From NCBI GenBank assembly GCA_014281115.1, contig JACONQ010000009.1, forward strand, positions 682,001-746,000: 64,000 nucleotides of DNA, read 5' to 3'. The notes below the pieces were generated by a model, which made no database searches, had not been told where the DNA came from, and saw only the letters and a program-made list of their open reading frames with translations. The position numbers were made by a program, and so were the translations under genes. Each line of letters begins with the position of its first letter. Within the stretch, counting starts at the first letter, position 1. This document shows positions 42,100 through 55,215 of the stretch, one piece after another. The stretch comes from Laburnicola sp. R22_1 (lineage: Eukaryota > Ascomycota > Dothideomycetes > Pleosporales > Didymosphaeriaceae).

Positions 42100-45000
42100 A
42101 TATTAGAAGTTATTTAATAAGACTTATTAAGGTTAAGTTTATAGTAAATATTAGTCCTACTACTAGCCTTTTTTACTAAATATAAGGTTTATAAAAAGTA
42201 AAATTAGGGCCTATTATTAATTAGGGGCTAATATAATTATTATAGTAGGGATAATATTACTTATTATAATGCTTTTATCTATATTATACTTAAGCCTTAT
42301 TACCTAATAGTAGTTTATAATAAATAGTGCCTTTTTCCCTAGAGTAAATAACTACTACGTGTGTATTATTAAGAAGTCTTTACTAAAGGTCTATAAGATA
42401 CCTTAATATCCTAATTATATTTATCCTTATAACTCTTTCTAATATCTTTACTATTATTTTCCTTATACTACTTATGCCTCTTTAAGTCTAGGCTAATATA
42501 TTACTTGCCTACTATTCCCTTAAAAGGAGAGATAAATCCTTTTAAAAATATAGTAGCTCCTTACTTATTCTATAATTATATATACTATTACTACTATCTT
42601 TAATATAAAAATTACTTAAAGGTAAGTGTAAGGTTCTAGCCTAATTGCGTTTGCTGTTACTATTAAAAGATTAAAAACTACACTTAGTACTAGCTCTTAA
42701 ATAGAAAATGCCACTACTAGAAGGTAGTAGAAATATTAACTTAGACATAGGCACTAGATTGTGTATAAGACGCTTTATTAGTTACTTAACTAGTCTTTAC
42801 TACTTTATTAAATATAGGTCTTGTAGCTCTAGTTTTAGTATAATATCTAGTGCTTTTAGGCGCGTTTATTTGCAAGTTGCTAATAGTCTATTTATAATAT
42901 TAATTTTACTAAAGAGTAGTTTATTTTATACTAGTAGGCTATTTTAAATATATTACTAAGGCCCCCTAAACATTACTAGAACTACTTACTAGGCTCAATA
43001 CTTTTTATCTTCTTTATAGAAAAAGTATATACTTTATTTATACTAAGATTACTATACTATATAGCACTATATTTTTTATTACTAGCACGCGCGCTATACC
43101 TACCCTCTTAATAATTAAATACTATATTACTAGACTTAGTATCTATTATACTATAGTGTCCTTTAGCTGTACTATACTTTACAATAAAAGAAAATTCTAC
43201 TACTAATTAGTAATATTAGCACTCTTCTTTAATTATATACTTACTTTAACTAATTCTACTAAGTAACCTAATTATAGCTAGATTCTCCTCTGCAACGCGT
43301 ATAGAATAGTTACGCTATCCTTTATTAAATAATTTCTTACTAAACTAATTATACTTAAAGTTTTCTAGTTTAGACACGCTATAGAACCTAGTAAATATAT
43401 ATACTAGTTCTATACTAGTTAGATTCTATTAGCTTATAATAATTAGTAAGTAAGTAGTACTAGAGCCTACTAAATATAAAGTGTCTATAGTTTTATATAG
43501 ACTAGATAGTAATACTATTAAACTTATTATTATAAACTTATTATTAATATAAAACTACTCTCTACTATTTTTACGGTTAACTCCTAAAAAGCTATATTCT
43601 ATTATCTTAGTTATAGCTATTAATTTAGTACTAGGTATTAGCTTTGGCTTTAGCTTTAGCTTACACGCTTTAGGAATATAGAAAATAATCTTTATAGGCA
43701 AAAGTGTGAATAAAGTAGTACTATAAAAGAATACTATTTTTATATAGCAAGCTAGTAACTTTTCTAGTAGTAAAAAGTCTTATAGAAGTAGTATCCTCTA
43801 TTAAAGATCTTTATTATGTGGAGATTCTAACTAAGATTAAGTCTGCACTATACACAGAGAGAAGTAAAATAGAAGGCACTAAAACCTAATATCTAGTATA
43901 TAGTAGTAGTAATAAAATATATATAAAATAATAATAATTTATTATTAACTTTCTTTATAGTAGTATTATTAATAGTAGTTAATAAATAGTCTACTATCTA
44001 GCATAATTAAGTTATATATTATCTCTTAACTAGTAGACTATTAGAAAGCTATAATAGACTGCAGAGTTGCAACTATAGAAGTAGTGTAGGTAATAGAACA
44101 CTTAACTATAGTTTAGTTATTATACTTACAACCTAGTAGTAGCGTAATTATAGTTTACTATATGCATAGCGTATAAAGTCTGCCTACTCTTATAATCTTA
44201 GATACTATTATAATTATTATTATTATTGTTATAGCAAAAATATTATTAAAGAAATTAATAATTACGTAATATAGTAGTTAGTTAAATAGCCGGCCTAAGA
44301 TTACGTAATATTATAAATTAATTCTATAGAAGAAGTAGTACCCTCTATAAACAAACTATTACTTTATATATTACTAATAGTACTAGCCCTCTACTCCTAA
44401 GTAATAAAAGGTAATATCAATACTATATTAATTATAAAAAAGTTATAAAAAGTATAGTAGCTAGTATATTAGCACTCTATAAGTAGAATAAATAGACTTA
44501 AAGACTATTAGCACTAATATTTTTAAAAGAATAATAAATTACTCTTTTAAGTAGCGTAGATAGTCTTATCCTATTAAGAATTAGTCTAGCTTATTTAATA
44601 ATTCGCTAGTAGATAGCTATAATATAGCTATTTATATTATTTAGTAGTTTAGGGGCCTATACTTCTAAATAAAACTACTAATAGCTAGCTTCTCTTTTAA
44701 TTCCTAACTGTTCCCTTTTTATATAGGACTATTTAGTACTAAAGAGTATATAAGTAGGTAATACTTACTAATATAGTTTTATACTACCGTAACTAAAGCT
44801 GCCGCCTATATAAGCTCTTCGCAAGCCTTTAGCGCCTCTAACTTATTTATTATAGATATACTATAATTAAATAACTCTTATTTCTTTTAACGCAATTTCT
44901 TACGCTAATTATATAAAGGCACTATTTTTTCTTATATTAGACGTGTATAAAGAAGAGCTAAATAAGCAAGCTCTTTTTTAATATAAAGCTTTGCCTCCTT

Positions 45001-46246
45001 TTTAGCTTTTAGCTTTTTTAACTTTTCTATCTCTACATCTATCTTTAAATAGTCTAGTAAAGGAATTTCCTCTAGCTTATATTTCTAATTACTATACTAG
45101 ATATAATTTGTGCACTTTAAGTATAAAAATAATAATTAATAAGGTAGTAATTTTTTTATATAGTAGGTACACGTAACTATTACAAAAATATAGTCTATTT
45201 TAAGGCAATTAGCTTAGGAGTAATAGTATTAGGTAGATTAAGAAAAAGGCTTTATAGGTAGTTAACTTATAAGAATATTAAGTCTAGAAAGGGGAGCTAA
45301 TATTAGAATTTAATATAACCTAGAGTAGGGCATTAGCATATATAGCTACTAAAAGCCTAAGCGCGCCCTTAAGCTAAGATATTATATAACTTAGATTACA
45401 GGTCCTAAGATTATTAGCATCCTAAGGAGTCTTAGTAGCTATAGGATTTTAGAACTTATAGAATTCTAGGACATAGTTAAGTATATAGAAATATAAGTAT
45501 CTTTCTTAATACTTATATTTAACCTATTTATTAATTTATTATTTAGATTATACTTAGGCCTCTACTATTAATTTATTATTTTATAATCTTTAATACTAAC
45601 GCCTCTTTAACTAGTATAAGTAGTTAAGATATCTTGCCCTTATTAAGACGCTCCTGCCTAAGAACTAATCCTAACCCGTTAGGACTAGCTACCCTAATCA
45701 GTCTTAACAATATCTTAGTAATTTAAAAAAAGAGAGGAATATTTAAGGCTTATTAGCTACTAGGACTATAGGTTATGCTATAAAAAAAAGCTATTCTTTC
45801 CTTAATTATAGTAGGTGTAGAAGCTAAGGTAAAAAAAAGAGGCTAGCTAGTATAAAAAAGGGAGAGAGAGGCATTTTACTTATAGATTTATTATAGTAAT
45901 AGGTAGAAGTCTAAAAGTATACTATTTAGTAGTAAGGACTTTAGCGCGTGCAAAGGCTTAAAATAAACTAGCTTATTATAAAAGAAAATATAGGTAGAAA
46001 TAATAAAGTAGTAATAATAAAAAAGAATTACGCGCTATAAGTAAGGCAGTCCTAACTTTTTTAAGTAAATAACTGTAAGGACGGTACACGGCCTTATAGG
46101 ACCAACCTCTCGGGGACAGCTAGTATGGTTAAAAGAGATAACTGAATTGAGACTATACTAAGATGGGGGATAAGGAAGAGAACTGGGGGGTCCTTACTTA
46201 TATAGTGGGCGGCGTAGGGCACAGGCCCACGCGAACCACACGCTAA
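42100..46246. other. RIP-degraded AT-rich tract
   Basis: No gene can be supported. CpA and TpG are almost absent while TpA is very frequent and occasional CpG and CpT remain, the pattern of repeat-induced point mutation on CpA. A patch near 44,210-44,340 (ttagttaaatagc...ggcctaagatta) resembles 51,780-51,890, hinting at a decayed repeat pair around the copia element. The last ~160 bp (46,085-46,246) are less mutated. Confidence 0.8.
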
Positions 46247-46251
46247 CACTA

Positions 46252-46437
46252 TGTCAGATATGCAGCTGTTAGATAGAACAAGCGCGTTGAGGTTGGATCT
46301 GTACAATAAAGCAGGGACCACCTGGCTTGGCACACTAGCGAAGAAGTCAGAACCAGCCAAACACGGAGGACACAAACACAATACAATCATTATTATCTAT
46401 CAAGGCGCATCATCGCATTCAACCATTAAATCTGACA
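46252..46437 (+). repeat. 5' LTR of the copia element
   Basis: 186 bp with TG...CA ends; preceded by CACTA. Confidence 0.95.
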
Positions 46438-46470
46438 ATTAAGAGTCTCACTGCCTCAATCAATACCAAA

Positions 46471-49400
46471 ATGGCTGCACTACCCCAGCGTGACCCGACG
46501 GTGACCCTTCGAGACCACACCGACTACAGGGCATGGATAATGCAGCTCCAGTCTAGATGCGTCGCATATCGCATCTGGCCAAAAGTCGATCCTACATCGA
46601 ATATCCTAATAAAACCTGAACCTATAGCCCCAAGGGCGCCGCTAATTAATGGGTATACTCCAGCAGCGAACGTCAGCATCCCAACAAGGCAGTCCAAACT
46701 GTCAGCAGCAGGACTTAAGGCGTTCAAAGAAGATCTTAAGTATTACAAGATTCTTGCCAAGCAGTATAAGAACGATCAACATAATTTTAAAAAGGAGCAA
46801 ACAAGCCTCCAGCAAATCATTGTTTATATTCAGGCTACTGTCAGCCCACATCTTCAGCGCACTTGCTACCTCCCAGATCAACCACTGAGACAGTGGATTA
46901 CGAACCTCAAAGCCACGGTTGGCGTCAACGAACAATTCGAGAGAGAACGAGCCCGCGACCGATACCTTACATCCCTCAGACCGATAAGAAACGCGTCGAA
47001 TTAGGACACATAGCTTGCTGAATATAATTAAGCAGCTATAGAAGCGGAGACAAGCAATATTCCTGAGATAACACAGATCAATGTGATCACAAAGGACTTT
47101 CTGACTGCCGTAAACAAAGTTGCGCCCAATTGGTCTACAACCTTTTAGGATAGCGGACGGTTCACACCTGGCATAAATTGAAAAGAAATGATGAAGCGCT
47201 TCCAAGAGCATATGATGTTGAATCATCCAACCCCTTGAACAGGGAAGCACAAGGCCGCATTTGTGGCAGATGACTCGTTATACCTCGCTAAAAGTGGGAA
47301 AACCACCCAGGGCATTGATGCCGAAGCAGCACCATCTAGAAAACGGGGTAGACCCCAATATCAACGTGATGACCAAAAAGATAATAAGAACTTATCCTTA
47401 GTCCAAAAACCTGCAAAAATAGGAGGCGCTAAATGTCCTGCGTGTGGACATTGCCATGGACTCTGGGATTGCTTCTATATTAATGCAGACAAAGCTCCTA
47501 AGTGGTGGAAACTAAACAAGAAGATTGAAGAACTTGTCGCATTGAAGCGCGAGCACGATCCCGAATTTCAAGGACTATTAAGAGGACAAAGCAGACCAAG
47601 ATTAAAAACACCAAACATCAAACAATCGCACACGCCCACACCTAAGATCCTCGAGTCCTCTGAGGACTAACTAGAGGGACAGAGAATATCAAACGTTAAC
47701 GCTGCGTTTACATCAGCGCTAATAGAAACAGAAGTGTCTAATTACCTGCTAAAGCGCTCGTTCATTCTTGATTTAGGATTAACTTGCCACATTATAAACA
47801 ACCCTAACCATATCTACAACTTTCGTCTACCTATGTCCGGAGATTATATATAGGCTAGCAATACAAAGATATGGATAAAAGGCTACAGCTCTATTAACTT
47901 AATACTAAGAGGCTAATATAGAACAACTATGTTGGTTCTACATAATGTGGCTATCTGTCCAGACCTCCTGTGCAACCTAGTCTCCTTTCAACTACTGAGG
48001 CATAGAGGAATCTGGTGGGATACGCAAACGGACCCAACTACGCTGAAAGGACTAGACGACAAGATTATTGGAAAACTATCCAAGATACACGGTTAATGGG
48101 TACTTAAGTATGATCCGCTACCACCCACTTTATATCACATCCGCAAGAATACATCACGAACGAAAGGAGCACCATAAAGGGCCTTAGCCGAATTATGGCA
48201 CAAGAGACTAGGACACCCTAGACTAGCAGCTATTGAACATCTTGTGCAGCAAGCTAAAGGGGTGCGAGTTAAGGGAGTTACAACAGTTCAATGCGACTCC
48301 TATAGGAAAGCAAAGATCTAGCAACAAATTAGCCAAGCACCGCGAATTAACAATAAAGGACTAGGAGAAAGACTAGCTATTAACTTTCATGCCTACAAGG
48401 CGCAAAGTAGCACTGGCGAAAGAAGCCAGATGCTTGTCACTAATAGGTACTTAGGCCTGCAATGGGACTTTTATTTCAAAGACAATTAACCAGTAAAGTT
48501 GGTTATTAAAGTTCTATTGAACTTCTTTCTCTTCCTTAAAAACCATTACAATATTACGGTCAAGGTCATTGAAGCGGACAACGAGATCACAATGGTGAAA
48601 CCGGAAATCGAGCGCTGGTTGGCATCACAAGGAATTACTGTCAAGCCTTTCGCCCCAGATACACAAGCTCAAAATGGAGGTGCCAAACGCTTAGGGGGTG
48701 TGAACAAAGAGAAATCGCGCGCGATGCGTCTTAATGCTAACCTACCCTGGGAACTATAGCCCAAAGTCACAAGAGCTGCAGTATACCTCTACAATCGAAC
48801 ACTGAATTATGCGAACAACTAGAAAACGCTATACAAGATATTCTTCACACGAGTTGCTCTAAACAACGGAGTAGTCACCTTAATTAAGAAACCTAATCTT
48901 GCTCACCTTAAAGCGTATGGCTGCAAAGCGTTCGCAATGACAGATAATACACATCAAGGTAAATTAAGGCTACAACGCCTAGACCTAAAGGCTTGGATTA
49001 GTTACCTAGTAGGATACCGGTCCTTAAACATCTATCGAATTTGGATACCATCACTTGCCAAGGTAATAAGCACCCGCGACGTTATCTTCGACAAACAAAC
49101 TGTCTTTAGTGGCAAAACTAAGGACCTTATAGATAACCTCATGCACAGTACACTGGAGGAAATTGCCACATATGTGAGAACGATCGAACTTCTAACACTA
49201 AGTTATTAACCAGAGACAGAGTCCTTCTATGAAGACGACACTGTTGGAGGCTCATTAAATCCCCAAGGCGAAGTAGACCCACCAGGCTACTACCAAGGAG
49301 TGAAGATCAGGGACAACTATCCAACTCCTCCAACTACACCACCACCTGCGGCATTACTTGCGCAGTTAATGGCTGGAAATGAATCAGAAATGAACCTAAA

Positions 49401-51165
49401 AGGGTCATCCAAAACTGTCCCCTGGGCAGCCGCCTTCATGGCAGGAACTCAAGCTGGCCACATTAGGAAATACAGAGGGGATGTTATAGACAAGGCTAAG
49501 ATGATAAGAACGCTTGCCAAAGGCTTGAAGCCCCATCGAAGTCAACTCCCACCTCTGCCAACATGCCGTACCAAGCTTGAGGATCACCCAATAGGCGAAT
49601 TGTTCAAAGAAGCAGAGCGGGATCACCTCGCAAGCCACAAACAAATAAAATCATGGTTAGAAGTACCAATAAAGAAGATCAAACTAATAGGACAGCAGAT
49701 CCTTGACTGTATGTGGGTATACACCTATAAGCTTGACAAACACCATCGCTTGCTGAAGTGCAAGGCACGGCTAGTTGTCTGGGGCGATCAACAACAGAAT
49801 ATTACCTCTTAAGACACTTATGCAGCCACGCTTGCCAGCAGGTCGTTCCGAATGCTAGTGGCAATAGCAGCTCACTATGATATGGAGCTCAAGCAATACG
49901 ACGTTACAAACGCTTTTGTCTATGCAAGTATGGACTGAGAGGTATACATAAGAATGCCCTGTGGCTATTAGAAGCCTGGAACGATACTTTAAGTCAACAA
50001 GGCTTTATATGGTCTTTGGATCTCACCACTCCTCTAGCAGAAAGAGTTTACCTTAACACTTAAAGCTCTAGGTTTCTAGACAGTGCCTTACAAGCCATGC
50101 TGCCTTCTTAAAGACGGAATCATTGTCTTCTTCTACGTCGACGATATTATCTTAGCTTTTCACAAGCAGAAAGAGGAAGAAGCCTAACAAGCGATCAAGC
50201 GCCTACAAGAAAAATACACCTTAAGTGGAGGAAACAACCTTTAGTGGTTCCTTGGCGTAGAGATCATCAGAGATCAAAAGACTAGGACGATTCAACTCTC
50301 TCAGGCTGCCTACTTAGACAAGATCAGTCGATTAGTTGACAAGAGGGATATTCGACACGACACCCCAATGGCAGCTATTGAGCTGAAACTACAAGACGGC
50401 TTAGCGACACTCTTAGAAATTAACAAATACCAACGCAAGATCAGATCGCTTCTGTTCGCGGCAGTAATGACTCGACCGGACATAGCCTTTGCAACCTCAA
50501 GGCTAGCTCAATTCCTGTCAAATCCAGGCTTAGAACATCACGATGCCGCTGATCGAGTACTACTATACTTATCAAGCACCAGATGGAGAGCACTGCAGCT
50601 CGGAGGAGGCAACTGCCTTTAAGTAGCCAGCGATGCCTCATTTGCTGACAACACACTGGACAGAAAGAGCTCGCAAGGATACGCTATTAAGCTATTTAAC
50701 GGACTTATTGCCTAGAAAGCAAGCAAACAAGACACTATCACAACTTCAACAACTAAAGCAGAGCTTCTCGCCTTATTGCAAGTGGCCAAGGAAGCAATCT
50801 TTATATCAAGACTACTGGACGAACTGCAGATTGAACTGCGCTCATCGTTAATTACCGTCCAATGCGATAATAAGCAAACTATTCGACTAGTTACTAAGGA
50901 GATATCCAGGCTTCAGACTAAACTACGACACGTCGACATTCACAATTACTGGTTAAGACAGGAAGTCTCTACCAGAAAGATCAAGGTGGAGTACGTACAA
51001 TCGGCAGAAATGATCGCCGACGGCTTTACAAAGGTCCTCCTAGTTAACAAGTGGAAAGGGTTCCTAACCCAACTTGGGCTGGTTGAGATAACAGAACGCA
51101 AAGTAGCGAATAAAGCACCTCTTGAGGAAATTCAAGGGCACCTTAATAACCTTACTTTAGGATAA
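46471..51165 (+). pseudogene. Copia gag-pol, degenerate
   Basis: Gag starts MAALPQRDPTVTLRDH and reaches a zinc knuckle CPACGHCHGLWDC near 47,435-47,475. The protease site is DLG (near 47,770) where DSG is usual. The pre-integrase HKRLGHPR is near 48,200. The integrase core keeps VIEADNE near 48,570, but the final catalytic glutamate looks replaced (NGGAKRLGGV where NGGAERSGGV is typical), a G-to-A change. The reverse transcriptase has FYVDDII at about 50,131-50,151. RNase H continues to 51,165 (ADGFTKVL). Many in-frame TAG/TAA codons interrupt it, several at expected Gln or Trp positions. No intact polyprotein is possible. Confidence 0.9.
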
Positions 51166-51215
51166 CAGGCTGCTAAATAGCTCAGCTTGCAAGGATCTTC
51201 TAAGCTGAGGGGGTG

Positions 51216-51401
51216 TGTCAAATATGCAGCTGTTAGATAGAACAAGCGCGTTGAGGTTGGATCTGTACAATAAAGCAGGGACCACCTGGCTTGGCACACT
51301 AGCGAAGAAGTCAGAACCAGCCGAACACGGAGGACACAAACACAATACAATCATCATTATCTATCAAGGCGCATCATCGCATTCAACCATTAAATCTGAC
51401 A
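51216..51401 (+). repeat. 3' LTR of the copia element
   Basis: 186 bp; three transitions relative to the 5' LTR; followed by CACTA. Confidence 0.95.
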
Positions 51402-51780
51402 CACTAACTAGGAAAGGCGCCTTCTATAAGGTAAAAGGCGCTATTAGGGTGTAAAAGAAAAGGTAATAGTGAATGACTAGTAGGGAGGCAGCCACGAACC
51501 GTTACAATAACTAGATTTAAGGAAAATACCTTATAAAAAGATAATTAAATAGGGAAGAGGATAAGAAGAGCTAGTAAGTATAGATAAGAAGAAGGAGACT
51601 ATAGGCAAAGAGGTAAAAATAAAGAGAAAAGGAAGGGAAAATAATAGTAGGAGAGAAAGGGCTTTTATAATAGATATTAAGATTAATTATCTATTTAGGC
51701 ATAGCGCAAAACTATATATAAGGCCTAGATTGCCTAAATAAGGTGCGTCTATTTGCTAATATAGGCTTGCTATCTAATCG

Positions 51781-51826
<46 letters not shown>
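51781..51826. repeat. ATT trinucleotide microsatellite
   Basis: About 15 uninterrupted ATT units. Confidence 0.95.
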
Positions 51827-51832
<6 letters not shown>

Positions 51833-53147
51833 CTAGGTAGTTAAATAGCTAGGCTAGGATTATATAATATTATATATTAACCCTAAGGGAGAAATAGTAA
51901 TTTACTATAAAAATTATATATAGTTAATAAAAATATAATTAGTTAAACCTAATATAACTTAGTTTATATAATTCTAACTTAACCTATAGCCTATATAACT
52001 CTAACTTAATCTATACCTATTACTAGCATAAAATCTATAAGTAAAGATTAGGTTAGAGTTAGGGTCATATATAAGGAAATCTAACTCTAATCTAACCTAT
52101 ACCTATTTACTAGCCTAACTATAATAGCTAAAGCTTTTTAAAAGCTTATTATTTCTATTATTATTAATTTTACTTTTTTACTTATAGTATTTTTATAATT
52201 AAAAAAAGCTTTTAAGTTAGTTATAGCTATTATATATTTTTATATACAAGCTCTACTTTTTTATTATATTATTTAAGATAAAAGCCTTTATCGTCCTACT
52301 CCTAGGTAGATTTAATTAACGCCACATATAAAAGCTAACTATTTTAGTAGTAGTAATAATAAAAAGACTTATATTAAGAATAGAATTAAAGTATAAAGGT
52401 ATAGATATAGTATTTTTTTATTTATTTTTATTAGGCTATTTTTACTAAGAGGGATATTAACTAGCTATAGTAATCATATATTATATACGCTTAGTTACTA
52501 ATTATATAATATCAGTTTAGTATACTATACTTATATATATATTAGTAACTACTTTATACTTATATACTATAAGTATGTATAACGTATTAACTTACTTATA
52601 GGCAGTAACACTTATTACCACTATAGCTCTCTACAAGTCTATACTATAGATTTAAATACCTAGTAATGCTTACTTATTATATTCTCTACCTCTCTCTACT
52701 ATATTAAAATTCCTCTAGAAGTTAACACGCCTTACTTTTACTATAGCACTTTAGCTATAAAGTGTATATATTAATAAAGCGGCAATATTATAATATACTA
52801 AGACGCTAAGGAGCATAATTAAAGAAATAGGTATATAGCACCTAAAAGGCCTACTAGATCTACACTAGGTATAGATAGATCTCTAAATTATCTAGCTTAA
52901 GAAGATTAGCCTATAGCTACTATATAAGTAGTTATATAATAGTAATAGTCTAGTATATATAATATATATAGTAGAGCTCTAGAACTTTTACTTACTAAAG
53001 AGTATCTTTAGGATAACTATAATTATAATCTTACTATATATTACTATATAGAGTTAACTACTATTAAAAAGAATAATAATAAGAGGTATATATACTAGTA
53101 TCTCTACCTTATTACTCCTTATAATACTATATAAATATACTAGTAGC

Positions 53148-53455
53148 AATAATAATTATAATAAAATAATAATAATAAAATAATAATAATAAAATACTAA
53201 TAATAAAATAATAATAATAAAATAATAATAATAAAATACTAATAATAAAATAATAATAATAAAATAATAATAATAAAATACTAATAATAAAATAATAATA
53301 ATAAAATAATAATAGTAAAGTAATAATAATAAAATAATAATAATAAAATAATAGTAATAAAATAATAATAATAAAATAATAATAATAAAAGGATAATAAT
53401 AAAAGGATAATAATAAAAGGATAATAATAAAAGGATAATAATAAAAGGATAAAAG
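53148..53455. repeat. 14-bp AT-rich minisatellite with 42-bp higher order
   Basis: Units aaaataataataat and aaaatactaataat alternate in a 2:1 pattern (42-bp period), then change to aaaaggataataat units towards 53,455. The 117-codon minus-strand frame over it is a by-product of the period being a multiple of three. Confidence 0.85.
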
Positions 53456-53862
53456 AAGCGTGCGTATAGCGACGCAATGCAGAGTAACCTAAGAGTAATT
53501 ACTATTATCTATAATAAGATACAAATAATAAACTATTATATTACTATATAATATCTATAATTAAATTTCTACTAAAGATAGATATAGTATAAAGGGCTAT
53601 TTATTACTTATAGTAATTTTATTATTTTTACTACCTTTTAAAACTTTATAGTTAAATAGTAACTTTAAAATTATTATTTTATAATTTAATTACTCTATAG
53701 CTATTATATAATAAGCTTTTTACTAATTATATATATTATGCTTTAGCTTTTTACTATAGCTAATTCTAATTAACGTACTTTGCACTCGAGTTAGACACTC
53801 TATTAAGTTAAACACTTTGCTAAGACTCTACTAAAACGTACTATTAGTAATAGTATAACGCG

Positions 53863-55213
53863 ATGCCTTAACTATATAATAAACTACTAGCGTTAAAAGA
53901 AGCGCGTATACAGCTTGCGATTTAGGCTATTAAATAAGACGCGACACTCTCTTAGCGACGCGCTGCAGCTATTTACAATATTTCTTAAAGTACACTTAGC
54001 GACTAATGCGCTAGAAAGACGTTTAGACGCGACTACGCACCTAATAAAATAAGACTTACTATAAGAGAGGAGTAGGCGATTGTAGAGCATATACTCGATC
54101 TAGATACGCGAGAATTTTCGCCTCGGCTTAATGCTATAAAAGATATGGCTAATTCTTTACTGGCTGCACGCCACTATAAACTAGTTGGCTAGAGGTGGCC
54201 TTATGACTTTGTTAAGCGCTAGCCAGAGCTTAAAGTTAAGTTTAATCGAAAGTACGACTATAAGAGAGCTCTTTAGGAGGATCCTAAGGTAATACAAGAC
54301 TAGTTCCGGCTTGTGGAGAATATAAAGGCCAAATATAGTATCCTAAACAAGAACACTTATAATTTTAATAAAGCAGGCTTTATAATAGGCATAATATTAA
54401 CTAGAGTAGTAGTTATAGGCTCTAAGCGTCGAGGACGGCCAAAGCAGGTGTAGCAGGGCAATAGGGAGTGGACAATAGTTATCTAAGGCATTAATGCGAC
54501 GGGGTGGTGGATCCCACCCTTTATTATCTTTAGGGGCAAGCACTACCTCTCCGCCTAGTATAAGGAGAAGAATCTACCTTATAATTAAGTCATTGCAGTC
54601 TCTAAGAATAGCTAGACAACAAATAAGCTTAGTCTATAGTGGCTAAAGCACTTTAATAAGCATACAAAGAGGCGTGTTATTAGCATAACACGTTTGCTTA
54701 TTCTTAACAGTCATAAGAGTTACAACTTATTCGAATTTAAATAGTATTACAAGAAGAGCAATATTGTTACTCTCTATATGCCCTCGCATTCGTCGCACCT
54801 CTTGCAGCCACTTAATGTGGGCTGTTTCGCGCCTTTTAAAAAGGCCTATGGGCGCTAAGCTAAGGATTTAATGCGTAACCACATTACGCACATTACTAAA
54901 ATCGAGTTCCTGTCTTGCTTTATTACTGCTTTCAAGGCTTCGTTTACTAAAAGTAATATTAAAGGAGGCTTTTAAGGTGCTGGCCTAGTGCCCCATAACC
55001 TAGAAGCTGTAATATTACAGCTTAACGTCCGCCTGCGTACGCCTCCACTTTATACTATTTGCGATAGTATATAGGAGTTATAAACTCCGCGAAATAGTAT
55101 AGAACTTAGGTCGCAATTAACGTTAGTTAAGCAGAGGATTTAAAGGCATGTGGATAGTTCCCTAACTTATATAATTAAGGCGATAGAAAAGCTCGTTAAA
55201 GGCGCTAAGATGA
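53863..55213 (+). pseudogene. Fot1-type transposase, part 1 (before nested element)
   Basis: The helix-turn-helix and DDE domain are recognisable through frequent TAG codons: TREFSPRLNAI, ANSLLAARHYK, YNFNKAGFIIG, RRGRPKQV, GNREWT, PPFIIFRGKHYLSA, SHSSHLLQPLNVGCFAPFKK. The part ends at LVKGAKMI, where the nested element begins; the frame resumes at 57,327. The catalytic aspartate of the N-F-D-E-T-G-F type block reads NKAG, consistent with damage. Non-functional. Confidence 0.88.
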
Positions 55214-55215
55214 TA

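Larger units (their letters stand above)
46252..51401 (+). mobile_element. Ty1/copia LTR retrotransposon, full length, inactive
   Basis: 186-bp LTRs (46,252-46,437 and 51,216-51,401) start TGTCA and end TGACA, and differ at three positions, all transitions. A perfect 5-bp duplication, CACTA, flanks the element (46,247-46,251; 51,402-51,406). A purine run (gctgagggggtg) precedes the 3' LTR. The 5,150-bp length is typical of copia. It sits in older RIP-degraded DNA and is itself much less mutated. Confidence 0.95.
51407..53770. other. AT-rich RIP tract with simple repeats
   Basis: No gene. The first ~100 bp after the LTR are less degraded. CpA/TpG depletion is as in 42.1-46 kb. A patch at about 52,245-52,335 matches the terminal repeat of the small element at 57,907-58,704 and may be a solo end. 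Confidence 0.75.

Noticed and set aside
53127..53477. A 116-codon Tyr/Ile/Leu-rich frame suggesting a membrane protein
   Set aside because: It is the translation of the 14-bp AT minisatellite.
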